64,000 nt of DNA from contig NZ_WUEY01000003.1 in assembly GCF_010668395.1 (NCBI RefSeq), positions 310,001 to 374,000 on the forward strand, given 5' to 3'. Below, in pieces: positions 16,827 through 25,912 of this stretch; position 1 is the stretch's first letter, and each line of letters starts with the position of its first letter. The position numbers and the translations under genes are program-made. Below the pieces are notes generated by a model. That model did not search any database. It saw nothing but the letters and a program-made list of their open reading frames with translations, and was not told the origin of the DNA. This stretch comes from Martinezella lusitana. Its GTDB lineage: Bacteria; Pseudomonadota; Alphaproteobacteria; Rhizobiales; Rhizobiaceae.

Positions 16827-17258
16827 TCAGCCCACCACTTCCAGGCCCATCGCGCGGGCAGAGCCCTCGATCATGGCCATTGCGCCTTCGATATCGGCGG
16901 CATTCAGATCCTTCATCTTGGCTTCGGCGATAGACTTCACCTGAGCCTTGGTAAGAGTGCCAGCCTTGGCGCCCTTGCCCGGAGTCTTCGAGCCGGACTG
17001 AATCTTCGCTTCCTTCTTCAGGAAGTAGCTGACCGGCGGCTGCTTCATTGCGAAGGTGAAGGACTTGTCCTGGTAGTAGGTGATGACGACCGGGATCGGC
17101 ATACCCTTTTCCATTTCCTGCGTGGCGGCATTGAACGCCTTGCAGAATTCCATGATGTTAATGCCACGCTGACCAAGCGCAGGACCGATCGGCGGCGAAG
17201 GATTCGCCGAGCCGGCCTTAACCTGCAGCTTGAGCTGGCCTGCAACTTTTTTAGCCAT
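16827..17258 (-). CDS. rplK: 50S ribosomal protein L11
   Basis: L11 (143 aa) binds the GTPase-associated centre of 23S rRNA. The chosen start [16 protein letters not shown] matches the family, whereas an ATG 13 codons upstream does not. The [20 protein letters not shown] segment is the conserved L11 signature containing the thiostrepton-related prolines. It begins the rplK-rplA pair, 213 bp after nusG. Confidence 0.97.
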   Translation of the reverse strand: MAKKVAGQLKLQVKAGSANPSPPIGPALGQRGINIMEFCKAFNAATQEMEKGMPIPVVITYYQDKSFTFAMKQPPVSYFLKKEAKIQSGSKTPGKGAKAGTLTKAQVKSIAEAKMKDLNAADIEGAMAMIEGSARAMGLEVVG

Positions 17259-17278
17259 TTCTCTCTGCCTTTCTGAAT

Positions 17279-17316
17279 GACCGGTTTCCCGGTCCACGAT
17301 GCCGGATCACTCCGGC
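17279..17316 (-). promoter_or_regulatory. two short GNRA-loop hairpins in the rplK leader
   Basis: On the transcribed strand GCCGGA-GTGA-TCCGGC (17301-17316) is followed by GACCGG-GAAA-CCGGTC (17279-17294), both perfect 6-bp stems closed by GNRA tetraloops. They lie 20-60 bases before the rplK start. They are candidates for the L1 autoregulation site, though neither has been compared with 23S rRNA here. Confidence 0.4.
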
Positions 17317-17471
17317 GGCTGCGGTTGCGTGGTGCGGATCACAAGGTCCGGCTAAGACCCTACCCTTCCACGCGGATTGCGGCGGCGCCGCGAGACGCAA
17401 GCGAATATTCGCCTACGTCGAAACTTGAGCGAGAGGCCGGCAGCCGAGCCAACCCCTTCGCGAGGATACAA

Positions 17472-18002
17472 TCAAACCTTCTCGACCTGGCTGTATTCCA
17501 GCTCGACCGGCGTAGCGCGGCCGAAAATAGACACTTCCACCTTCAGGCGCGAACGCTCCTCGTCGACATCCTGAACCGTGCCGTTGAACGAGGCGAACGG
17601 ACCATCAGAAACACGAACCTGCTCGCCGATCTCGAAGGATACGGAAGCCTTCGGCCGTTCGACACCCTCCTGGACCTGCCCGAGAATGCGCTCGGCTTCA
17701 TAATCCGGAATCGGAACGGGCTTATTGTCGGAACCGAGGAAGCCAGTAACCTTCGGCGTATTCTTGATCAGGTGGTAGGCTTCATCCGTCAGGTTGGCAC
17801 GAACAAGCACATAACCCGGGAAGAACTTGCGCTCACTGTCAACCTTGCGGCCGCGACGCACTTCCACAACCTTCTCGGTCGGCACCAGGATCTTTTCGAA
17901 CAGATGCTCGAGACCCTTCTGCCTGGCCTTCTCCTCGATGGATTCAGCCACTTTCTTCTCGAAATTAGAATAAGCGTGGACGATGTACCAACGTGCCGCC
18001 AT
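17472..18002 (-). CDS. nusG: transcription termination/antitermination protein NusG
   Basis: NusG (176 aa) binds RNA polymerase and couples transcription to Rho and to the ribosome. It has the NGN domain from MAARWYIVHAYSNFEKKV onward and a C-terminal KOW domain containing the EQVRVSDGPFASFNGTV segment. The start was set at MAARW rather than an ATG four codons upstream, on family match. It follows secE by 18 bp, as in most bacteria. Confidence 0.96.
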   Translation of the reverse strand: MAARWYIVHAYSNFEKKVAESIEEKARQKGLEHLFEKILVPTEKVVEVRRGRKVDSERKFFPGYVLVRANLTDEAYHLIKNTPKVTGFLGSDNKPVPIPDYEAERILGQVQEGVERPKASVSFEIGEQVRVSDGPFASFNGTVQDVDEERSRLKVEVSIFGRATPVELEYSQVEKV

Positions 18003-18020
18003 GTTCATCTCCACTCGATA

Positions 18021-18221
18021 TCAATTGCCGGTATTCAGCGCGTAGCTGAGAATCCAGCCGATCAGCTGGTCGGCAGCAAAGAAAAACAACGAGGCGAAAA
18101 CAACCATGACGAGAACCATCACCGTCGAGATCATAGTCTCGCGGCGTGAGGGCCAGGTGATTTTCGACGTCTCGGAGCGGACCTGCTGTAGAAACGCTAG
18201 TGGATTCGTTTTGGATGCCAT
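18021..18221 (-). CDS. secE: preprotein translocase subunit SecE
   Basis: SecE (66 aa) is the small essential subunit of the SecYEG channel. It is the short, single-span form: a cytoplasmic amphipathic segment with the conserved ITWPSRRET motif, then one membrane helix at about 30-55 (TVMVLVMVVFASLFFFAAD). The chosen start MASKTNPL matches rhizobial SecE proteins better than an ATG five codons earlier. It lies between tRNA-Trp and nusG on the same strand, the standard arrangement. Confidence 0.95.
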   Translation of the reverse strand: MASKTNPLAFLQQVRSETSKITWPSRRETMISTVMVLVMVVFASLFFFAADQLIGWILSYALNTGN

Positions 18222-18417
18222 TGACCGCCCACGCAATTACGGCGCGTAAAGCTGAAAATATCAGCCCCACGCACCGCGTGTCTGTTAAACCCTACATAAA
18301 CACCGATTCCCGATTTAACAAGAGGAAATACGGTGTTTTCTAAAATTTGCCGACAATTCGGCATGACCCTCGACACGAGAAGCGGCAAAACCAATGCGCC
18401 AGTCAAATCAAGGAGAA

Positions 18418-18493
<76 letters not shown>

Positions 18494-18556
18494 TCTTCCT
18501 TCGATTTTCACTTCGAGCGGTGAACCGCCGGAGCAATTCGAAGACATGGCGCTCCC

Positions 18557-18584
18557 TTTAAGGCGGGATGAAACGATTGGCAAG
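18557..18584 (-). promoter_or_regulatory. candidate promoter of tRNA-Trp and secE
   Basis: On the minus strand CTTGCC and CTTAAA are separated by 16 bases, 64 bp before the 5' end of tRNA-Trp. The same arrangement, CTTGCG-16-CTTAAA, occurs before tuf copy 2, which supports both calls. Confidence 0.4.
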
Positions 18585-18679
18585 AGCGTTTTTTGCTTTT
18601 TCCCAATCGGGTCCGCAACTTCACCCACCACCGCTTGCGCGACGAGCCTGATCGCAGCCGGAAAGCCGCGTTTCGGCGT

Positions 18680-19567
18680 TCATTGCTCCCCAGGCGCGCC
18701 TTTCGGCCTGCGCTTGAGAAATTTCGGTCTGATCGACCGCAGGAAATTGTCCGTCGAGCGAATCACGTTCGTCAGGGATATCAGCTTGTCGATCTCGGCG
18801 TCGGCATTGCCGAGCCGCTCCGACAGCACCTCGGCGGCGGCCAAGGCAATCTCGGCCGGCGGAACTTCCGTGAAGCGCTCGGCGAGCCGGACATAGGGGT
18901 TCACCGATACGCCGCCGTGGATCGAGATCTTCCCCAGCCGGGCAAAGAGGCGCAGGAAGGTTTGCTCGAAGCTCCAATCATGCGCGGAAACCACTCTCCA
19001 CTTCTGGGTGCGCCTGGCCGAGAAACCGGCAAGCACGATGGTCCCCGGCAGTTTCAGATCGCTGAGCCACAGCGCCATGGCAAAGCCGCTCGTCGGCGTC
19101 TTGCCTTCCGTGTAGAAATCCGAACAAAACCCAACCAGATCGAGATGGCCGGTCGGCGCCCCCTGGAAATCGGCCGCGGGATTGAGCTTCTCCTCAGGGC
19201 CGAGGCGAATATTCATGATGCCGAGGAAAAACTCCTTCGGAAAGAACTTCACGACCTCGCCCACCTCGCCTCGATAGACGATGTTGGCCCCGCGCGGCTG
19301 GCCGCGCGAGATCAGCAGCGAATGCCCATGGAACGGGCGGCTCAGAACCTTGTAGACCTTGTTGAAGAACACGAAGAGCGTGGTCGGCGGAAACTGCGCC
19401 TGCAGGCTCGCAATATCGACCGCATCGCTATTGGCGACCAGAACGATATGAGAGAACCCCGCCAAGGTTTCGCGCCACTCTTCCGCGCTATTCAACCCGG
19501 CTGCGGAACCCGCAGCCGGAAAGCCGGCGTCAACAGGAGCTGTCGTTTTCCGATCCAACTCGCTCAC
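18680..19567 (-). CDS. protein of unknown function in a glycan-type cluster
   Basis: I do not recognise this 295-residue protein with certainty; some rhizobial homologues may carry the name urease operon accessory protein, but no urease gene is here. It lacks a signal peptide and membrane helices. Conserved-looking segments are SHIVLVANSD, LFVFFNKVYKV and VVSAHDWSFEQ. A GTG start was chosen because it overlaps the stop codon of the upstream glycosyltransferase-like gene (GTGA), showing translational coupling; the frame is open a little further upstream. The coupling suggests that the two act together, perhaps in glycan modification. Confidence 0.7.
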   Translation of the reverse strand: MSELDRKTTAPVDAGFPAAGSAAGLNSAEEWRETLAGFSHIVLVANSDAVDIASLQAQFPPTTLFVFFNKVYKVLSRPFHGHSLLISRGQPRGANIVYRGEVGEVVKFFPKEFFLGIMNIRLGPEEKLNPAADFQGAPTGHLDLVGFCSDFYTEGKTPTSGFAMALWLSDLKLPGTIVLAGFSARRTQKWRVVSAHDWSFEQTFLRLFARLGKISIHGGVSVNPYVRLAERFTEVPPAEIALAAAEVLSERLGNADAEIDKLISLTNVIRSTDNFLRSIRPKFLKRRPKGAPGEQ

Positions 19568-20250
19568 TTCTGCTGGACGTGCAGCATGCGCTCGCGCATG
19601 GCGAACCATTCTTCGGCATAGTCATCGTTGCGGTACTCGTCGAAATACGGGCCGCCGTCGGTGAAATGCACCAGCTTGGCATCTTCACGATAGTCGTATT
19701 CGTTGACGAGGTAATTCCAGGTCACCGGCACCTCGCCGATCTGGTCGTCATTCTCCAGCCATTTGAACTGATGAAGCTGGAGGCCGGTCGCCGTGTTGAC
19801 GAAATCCTTCGTCAACGCCGTGCAACGGGCATTGTTGAACAGGATCATGCTCGACCAGTTCTTCTTTTCGTATTTGGTCTGCGTCTGGCCGAGGAACTTG
19901 GTTTCGATCTTCGGCTGATAATCATGCTTGACGCACATTGCGGCATAGCGGTCGTCGCGCAAGGCCCACAGCTCGGCGATATCGGCGCGGGCAAGCATGT
20001 CGCAATCCATGAAGATGCTCCAGCCCTGGTAGTCGCTGAGATAGGGAACGAGGAAGCGCGAGAAGGAAAATTCGGTCGATTGCAGCGGATTGCGCTCGCG
20101 CGTGAAGATGCCATCGAGATTGTTGAGCACGATCGGCGAGAAGACCACCGGAATAGACGAGCGCTCGATGATGCTCTGGGTCAGAACGTGATAGGCGACG
20201 ACTTCCTTGGAATCGAAACCGACAAAAATACGTGCAACATTATCCTTCAT
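19564..20250 (-). CDS. GT8-like glycosyltransferase
   Basis: The 228-residue product resembles GT-A fold nucleotide-sugar transferases of the family 8 type. It opens with ARIFVGFDSKEVVAYHVL, as in many short GT8-like proteins, and has a DxD-type metal site in FMDCDML at about 97-103. There is no signal peptide, so it acts in the cytoplasm. The start at MKDNVARIF was preferred over an ATG 14 codons upstream. The next gene overlaps its stop codon. The sugar donor and acceptor cannot be told from sequence alone. Confidence 0.75.
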   Translation of the reverse strand: MKDNVARIFVGFDSKEVVAYHVLTQSIIERSSIPVVFSPIVLNNLDGIFTRERNPLQSTEFSFSRFLVPYLSDYQGWSIFMDCDMLARADIAELWALRDDRYAAMCVKHDYQPKIETKFLGQTQTKYEKKNWSSMILFNNARCTALTKDFVNTATGLQLHQFKWLENDDQIGEVPVTWNYLVNEYDYREDAKLVHFTDGGPYFDEYRNDDYAEEWFAMRERMLHVQQK

Positions 20251-20579
20251 GATACCTCCGAAGCGGCTGATCTCTTCGCGATCAACCGGCAAACTATCTT
20301 CCGACGCGACATAGATCGCGCCCAGCTCATCCTCCAGGCGCTCTTGCCATGGGACGCTGGTTCGAAACGAGGGCGCGGATATACCGTACCAAGCGTTGCA
20401 ATCTCAAGGAGATGCCCCGCAAACACAACCCTACTTAAATAAACGGGGGTATTTGTCGAGTGTTTGCGGAAGCATTTTTGGTTATCCCACGTAACAAATG
20501 GAGAGGCGGCCGGCTCGACCCCTATCCCCACCCGGCGTTGCGGTCGCGCACGCCGGTTTCCTCCGGGGGCCGCCGCCCT
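20251..20579. other. spacer between the epimerase and glycosyltransferase genes
   Basis: No gene is apparent in these 329 bp. The main feature is an inverted repeat at 20417-20469. The part next to the epimerase stop is GC-rich without a clear terminator. A promoter for the glycosyltransferase pair is expected here but could not be placed. Confidence 0.45.
20417..20469. repeat. interrupted inverted repeat upstream of the glycosyltransferase
   Basis: CCGCAAACAC (20417-20426) and GTGTTTGCGG (20460-20469) are perfect 10-bp arms separated by an AT-rich 33-bp interval that also contains CCC and GGG blocks able to pair. It could be an operator spanning a promoter or a leader stem. Confidence 0.5.
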
Positions 20580-21473
20580 TCAGATTTTTACGTGGCGGCG
20601 CCAGTCGTGCTCCTCCTTGAAGCCCAGAACCTCGCGAATCTTGCGGTTGGACAAGAGGCCCTCGTATTCACCGATCTCGCGCGTGAAAGGGACGCCCGGA
20701 TAGTGCTTGGCGGCAAGCTCGCGCGACGGCGTGTTGGCTGACACCGTGTCGTTCGCGGCATTGAACACCTGGAAGCCGAGACCGTTCTTCTCGATGCAGA
20801 GATGGACAATCTGGCCGAGATCGCGAGCATCGATATAGCTCCAGGCGATCCGCTTGCGGATCTCGCTGTTGGCGAAATAGTCGGGGAAATGCTCATATTC
20901 GTGCGGCTCGATGACATTGCCTATGCGCAGCGCATAGACGTCGATGCCGAAGCGTTCGGCAAAAGCGCGGGCCGTCTTCTCGTTCACAACCTTAGACAGG
21001 CCGTATGAGTCCATCGGATCGACGTCATAATCTTCCTCGAGCGGGAACTGGTGGAAGTCGCGATGACCCTCGGCAAAGCAGACCCCGTAGGTCGTCTCGC
21101 TGGAAGCGATGATGATCTTCTTCACGCCGAGCTTCGCAGCCGCCTCGATGACATTGTACGTGCTCATCGTATTGATGCGGAACGTCTCGTTGTCGGGCTT
21201 GATCAGGATGCGCGGCACGGCGGCAAAATGCACGACGGCATCGAAAGGCTGCACGCCCTTGCCGTGGTCGAGATCGGGGAAATCGCGATGCATGGTCAGA
21301 ACATTGTAGACTTGTCCTGCATCGGTGACATCGGCCTGCAGATTGGTGACACCGGGGCTGTTCAGCGGCACGAGATCGACGTTGTGGACCTCATAGCCGG
21401 CATTGACCAGCCACGGAACCGTGTGCCGCCCGGCCTTGCCGCTTCCGCCGGTAAACAAAATACGTTTCTTCAT
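20580..21473 (-). CDS. NAD-dependent epimerase/dehydratase family protein
   Basis: This 297-residue protein belongs to the extended SDR family that modifies nucleotide sugars. The N-terminus ILFTGGSGKAGRHTV is the NAD-binding glycine motif in the GGSGKAG form. The active-site serine region (IIASSETTYG) and the YxxxK motif (YGLSK, about 157-161) are present. The end of the protein (NRKIREVLGFKEEHDWRRH) is typical of this family. Substrate unknown. It lies between a P-loop kinase and a glycosyltransferase on the same strand. Confidence 0.85.
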   Translation of the reverse strand: MKKRILFTGGSGKAGRHTVPWLVNAGYEVHNVDLVPLNSPGVTNLQADVTDAGQVYNVLTMHRDFPDLDHGKGVQPFDAVVHFAAVPRILIKPDNETFRINTMSTYNVIEAAAKLGVKKIIIASSETTYGVCFAEGHRDFHQFPLEEDYDVDPMDSYGLSKVVNEKTARAFAERFGIDVYALRIGNVIEPHEYEHFPDYFANSEIRKRIAWSYIDARDLGQIVHLCIEKNGLGFQVFNAANDTVSANTPSRELAAKHYPGVPFTREIGEYEGLLSNRKIREVLGFKEEHDWRRHVKI

Positions 21474-21620
21474 GAAATTTCCTCCTGATAAAATCGAGCG
21501 ATAGATAGGCCCTTGCGTTCATTTCGCAAGACACGCTTTGGTGACGCGGAGCCTCTCCGGCAAAATAGCCGAGGAGGCCTTATCGGCAAAATATCACCGA
21601 CAGGTGACTTTGGCATCGCG

Positions 21621-22130
21621 CTAGCTTTGCAGATGCTTCAGAACTTCATCTCCACCCTGCCGGATCGAAAGGCCACTCGTGTCGATGATCGCGCAGCCAT
21701 GCGACCTGGCTTCATGGCGCAGATAGGCGGCCCAGTTCATCATGGTCGCATCGGCAAGTTCTGGCTGACCACGCTCCACAGTCAACCGGGCTGCTCTCGT
21801 TGCATCGTCGCAATCGATCAATAGCAGGCGATAGTCATCGATCTTCGCGGCTGCAGCCGCTTCCCTGACGAAGGATGGCCGCATCTGTCCTTCAAGCAGA
21901 ACCGCCCGGCCCTTTCGCAGCTGCGGCGCAAGCCGCGCCAGCCATTCGACGGTCTTGTCGCGTTGCCAGGCCTCTGGCGAACCATGATCCCGGATCATGA
22001 CATCGAGCGACGGCACGCCGATGCTATCGAAATGATAGACGGTCACGGTCTGCGCATGGTCCCTGGCGACTGCCCCCGCGATGGCCGTTTTCCCCGAACC
22101 CGAGGCACCCGTCAGAATGATCAAGCTCAT
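21621..22130 (-). CDS. P-loop nucleotide kinase-like protein
   Basis: The 169-residue product has a Walker A motif GASGSGKT at about 7-14 and a family-typical acidic/helical core ([25 protein letters not shown]), resembling small adenylate-kinase or shikimate-kinase-like ATPases. The target of phosphorylation cannot be deduced. The start MSLIILTG was chosen over an ATG four codons upstream. It begins 72 bp after tuf copy 2 and beyond the tuf terminator, so it probably has its own promoter or relies on readthrough. Confidence 0.8.
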   Translation of the reverse strand: MSLIILTGASGSGKTAIAGAVARDHAQTVTVYHFDSIGVPSLDVMIRDHGSPEAWQRDKTVEWLARLAPQLRKGRAVLLEGQMRPSFVREAAAAAKIDDYRLLLIDCDDATRAARLTVERGQPELADATMMNWAAYLRHEARSHGCAIIDTSGLSIRQGGDEVLKHLQS

Positions 22131-22147
22131 GCATGTCTCCACAATGC

Positions 22148-22182
22148 AAAAAAGCCCCGCTGTTTCCAGCGGGGCCTTCTTA
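22148..22182 (-). terminator. Rho-independent terminator of tuf copy 2
   Basis: On the minus strand GGCCCCGCTG and CAGCGGGGCTT form a stem around GAAA, followed by a run of six T. It lies directly after the tuf stop codon and before the kinase gene. Confidence 0.9.
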
Positions 22183-22201
22183 TAAAGGAATAATCCGAGG
22201 A

Positions 22202-23377
<1,176 letters not shown>

Positions 23378-23793
23378 TTGAATGCTTCCTATGAACGTAA
23401 TGAGTGACCCCGGCGAACCGGTTTAGTGCCGCCGTTTAAGGCTTTCGTCGCGTTTGCGCAAGACTTAATTGCAGGGCCTATAACGGGCGAAGTCCCAGCA
23501 AAGACGCGTGATCCGCAGCCTTCGGCATTCCTTCGCCGCGTAAGCTTCGCCGGCCGATCCGGAAAAACATAAAAGCGTTTGCCGGTTCAGGCGGTTAGAT
23601 AGGCACGTTCAGGACGGAATTCCAGATGGCCAACACCGGAGCGCCCCATCTGACGTGCAGTTACAAAACCAAACGCGCCCTCGCCCGTCGGGCAAGAGCG
23701 CGAAGCCAGGAAACGGCAGCGATCTCTCATTGCCGTGATCTCTATTCCATCCGCGAGAGTCGGCGCAAGCCGACAACCACGACCGGATCGCTG
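23378..23793. other. spacer upstream of tuf copy 2
   Basis: These 416 bp contain the tuf promoter candidate near the tuf end. Nearer the DUF3597 gene is a weak hairpin (GCCCG/CGGGC, about 23684-23696) that could end that gene's transcript. I see no credible coding region. Confidence 0.45.
23435..23462 (-). promoter_or_regulatory. candidate promoter of tuf copy 2
   Basis: CTTGCG and CTTAAA are 16 bases apart on the minus strand, with the -10 element 58 bp before the start codon. The arrangement matches that before tRNA-Trp at 18557-18584. Confidence 0.4.
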
Positions 23794-24225
23794 TCAATCG
23801 AGAAGATCGGCCGGCACTTTGCCGCCATTGTCCGCTAGCTTCTTCAACAGCGCCTTGTGAAGGAAGATGTTCATCTTGGCTGAATCTCCGGCATCGCCGG
23901 TATAGCCGAGCTCCTGCGCCAGTTCCTTGCGCTCGGAAAGGCTCGCATCCATGCCGAGCGCCTTCATCAGGTCGACGATCGAATGCTTCCAATCGAGCTT
24001 CTGGCCGCTCTTCTTGACCGCAGCATCCAGGATCGCTGCGATGTCGACCGGCGCAGCAGGCGCGCTGGTTGCCGGAGACGTTGCTGCGGTGGTCGATGAA
24101 GGAGCCGGCGTCGGCACAGGTGCCGGATTCGCGGTTGCCGCCGTGCTCTGCGTCGGTGCGGGAACAGCCTCGGCAGCCTTTGCCTCGCCCCAGATTGCAC
24201 CCTTGATCTTGTCGAAGATACCCAT
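23794..24225 (-). CDS. DUF3597 domain protein
   Basis: The product (143 aa) matches the DUF3597 pattern: an N-terminal MGIFDKIKGAIWG, a proline/alanine/threonine-rich linker at about 20-60, and a compact helical C-terminal domain (AAILDAAVKKSGQKLDWKHSI, then LMKALGMD and an L/K-rich end). It is related to LysM-type small proteins by architecture only in the linker. No signal peptide is evident. Function is unknown for the family. It lies alone between tuf and the SRPBCC/MarR pair, divergent from the latter. Confidence 0.85.
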   Translation of the reverse strand: MGIFDKIKGAIWGEAKAAEAVPAPTQSTAATANPAPVPTPAPSSTTAATSPATSAPAAPVDIAAILDAAVKKSGQKLDWKHSIVDLMKALGMDASLSERKELAQELGYTGDAGDSAKMNIFLHKALLKKLADNGGKVPADLLD

Positions 24226-24497
24226 TTGCGCTCTCCCGTTTCGGTTGTTCGAACAATATCTATCGCTCGCGCCGATATAAGCAACCCTTCATGTCAAATA
24301 GTGCTGACGAAGATGAAGCCCCGCTTTTGCGAGATTGCAGGCCGCAGCTCAAACGCGGGCCGGCCTCCTGAGGCCGGCAAACTCCGCATTTTCCGGCCGA
24401 GGCCTGGCAAGAGAATCCTCTTGCAATATAGTCCGTGGACAGATAGTCTGTGCGCAGATCAAATAACTGATCGAAAGAGATGGATGGAGCGAAGACC

Positions 24498-24926
24498 ATG
24501 TGGACCAATGAATACACTGCCGTTTCTCCCCTTTCGGCCCAGGCAATATGGGCCGCCCTTAAAGCGCTGCACGAAGGTCGCCTCACCTACGAGGGCGCCG
24601 ATACATTCGTGCTGCACGGGCCCTTTGCCAAGGGCTCCAGGGTCTCGGTAACGCCCGTCGGACAGGACACGTTTGAAGCGACCATCGTCGACGTTGTCGA
24701 CAACGTGACCTATGCCGACGAGACCTCGTTCGGCGATACGAAGCTGTTGTTCCGGCACACGCTGGTGCCCGTCGCGGACGGTACGCAAGTGACCCATCGG
24801 CTCGAGATTTCCGGCTCTTCCGCCGCCGAAGTCGGACCGGAGCTCGGACCGCAGATCAGCGGCGATTTCGATACCTCGATGGCCAGATTGTTCGAGCAGG
24901 CGCGGGAGCTGGCAAACCTTGACTGA
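24498..24926 (+). CDS. SRPBCC-family protein
   Basis: The product (142 aa) has the layout of the START/Bet v1-like SRPBCC fold: a first strand with SPLSAQAIWAALKAL, a central beta region (RVSVTPVGQDTFEATIVDVV), and a long C-terminal helix (FDTSMARLFEQAREL). Such proteins bind small hydrophobic molecules. The start MWTNEY was chosen because GGAG lies eight bases before it. Its stop overlaps the start of the MarR-type regulator by eight bases, so the two form an operon and may share a ligand. Confidence 0.78.
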   Translation: MWTNEYTAVSPLSAQAIWAALKALHEGRLTYEGADTFVLHGPFAKGSRVSVTPVGQDTFEATIVDVVDNVTYADETSFGDTKLLFRHTLVPVADGTQVTHRLEISGSSAAEVGPELGPQISGDFDTSMARLFEQARELANLD

Positions 24927-25377
24927 AGAACAGGAGCTCAACACCCGCTTCAAGGGTGGCCCTTCGGAGAGTCCAGGATTGTTGCTGTGGCGAACCACCA
25001 TGCGCTGGCAGCGCGTCATGACGGCGGCTTTGGCTCCGCTGGATCTTACCCATGTACAGTTCGTGCTGCTGGCCTCGGCCATGTGGCTCGGCCGCAACGG
25101 TCAGCCCCCCAATCAGGTGCAGCTCGCCGCTCAGGCCGGCACCGAGGTAAAGATGACGTCGGACGTCGTTGCCCGGCTCGAGGCAAAAGGATTGATTGCG
25201 CGGGAGACGGACCCTCACGATTCGCGGGCCAAAGTGATACGCGTTACCGCGTCCGGAGCTGCGGCAGCACAGCGCGCCATCATGGCGGTCGAGGCCGCCG
25301 ACGCGGAATTTTTCGAGCCGGTGGACGAGACGCAGCTCGTCGAGCTGCTACGGCAGCTTGCCGGCGAGATCCGCTAA
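24919..25377 (+). CDS. MarR-family transcriptional regulator
   Basis: The 152-residue product has the winged-helix MarR layout: a first helix (GLLLWRTTMRWQRVMTAALAP), the recognition helix region at about 62-84 (NQVQLAAQAGTEVKMTSDVV), then the wing with the DPHDSRAKVIRVT motif that is typical of MarR. The start codon is TTG, overlapping the upstream gene, which indicates translational coupling. It probably controls its own operon in response to a small ligand handled by the SRPBCC protein; that link is inferred from adjacency. Confidence 0.85.
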   Translation: MTEEQELNTRFKGGPSESPGLLLWRTTMRWQRVMTAALAPLDLTHVQFVLLASAMWLGRNGQPPNQVQLAAQAGTEVKMTSDVVARLEAKGLIARETDPHDSRAKVIRVTASGAAAAQRAIMAVEAADAEFFEPVDETQLVELLRQLAGEIR

Positions 25378-25530
25378 GATCAACGGAATGGCGCCAGCCA
25401 CCACCTTGCAACCATTGGGGATATGCTTCCCGGCGGCGGGCGTATTGTCATCCATGATGCACTTCGCGGATTCCAGCGAAGCACCGGTCAAGATAAGCAG
25501 GCTTGTTCAAGCTATCAGGTATGGGAAACA

Positions 25531-25604
25531 TGGAGCGGGTAGCGGGAATCGAACCCGCGTATTCAGCTTGGAAGGCTGCTGCTCTACCATTGAGCTATAC
25601 CCGC
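25531..25604 (-). tRNA. tRNA-Gly (TCC)
   Basis: The acceptor GCGGGTA pairs with TACCCGC, with discriminator T and an encoded CCA end (complement of 25531-25533). The anticodon loop CTTCCAA gives anticodon TCC. It is downstream of tRNA-Tyr on the same strand, 24 bp away, so the two are probably cotranscribed. Confidence 0.95.
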
Positions 25605-25628
25605 GGGTGGTCAAGATCCGGCACGGAA

Positions 25629-25713
25629 TGGTGGAGGGAGTTGGATTTGAACCAACGTAGGCTGAGCCAACGGATTTACAGTCCGTCCCCTTTAACCACT
25701 CGGGCATCCCTCC
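25629..25713 (-). tRNA. tRNA-Tyr (GTA)
   Basis: This 85-nt tRNA has a long variable arm, as expected for tRNA-Tyr. The acceptor GGAGGGA pairs with TCCCTCC, the discriminator is A, CCA is encoded, and the anticodon loop CTGTAAA gives GTA. It is the first gene of the Tyr-Gly pair. Confidence 0.95.
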
Positions 25714-25781
25714 AGTATTCCGACTGGATCTTGCGACCAAGCTTGCTAGACGTTGGCGTCGCCGCCGTCGTCTGCGCCGCG

Positions 25782-25810
25782 TATATGACCGGACGATTTC
25801 CGTCTGTCAA
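25782..25810 (-). promoter_or_regulatory. promoter of the tRNA-Tyr/tRNA-Gly pair
   Basis: TTGACA and CATATA are 17 bases apart on the minus strand, about 70 bp before tRNA-Tyr. This is the best promoter match seen in the window: a perfect -35, optimal spacing, and a -10 close to the CTATAT form. Confidence 0.6.
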
Positions 25811-25912
25811 CACAAGGAATTGCCAAAAATGACGAAAAAATTTCAGCCTGTGGGAAAAGCCCGGTATGGAAAGAGGACTATGCGCTCGGGAAGGCGCTGG
25901 TTATAAAGCCGC

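Noticed and set aside
25531..25713. tRNA-Tyr/tRNA-Gly as an integration site of a mobile island
   Set aside because: No integrase gene lies near, and no repeated tRNA 3' end was seen nearby.
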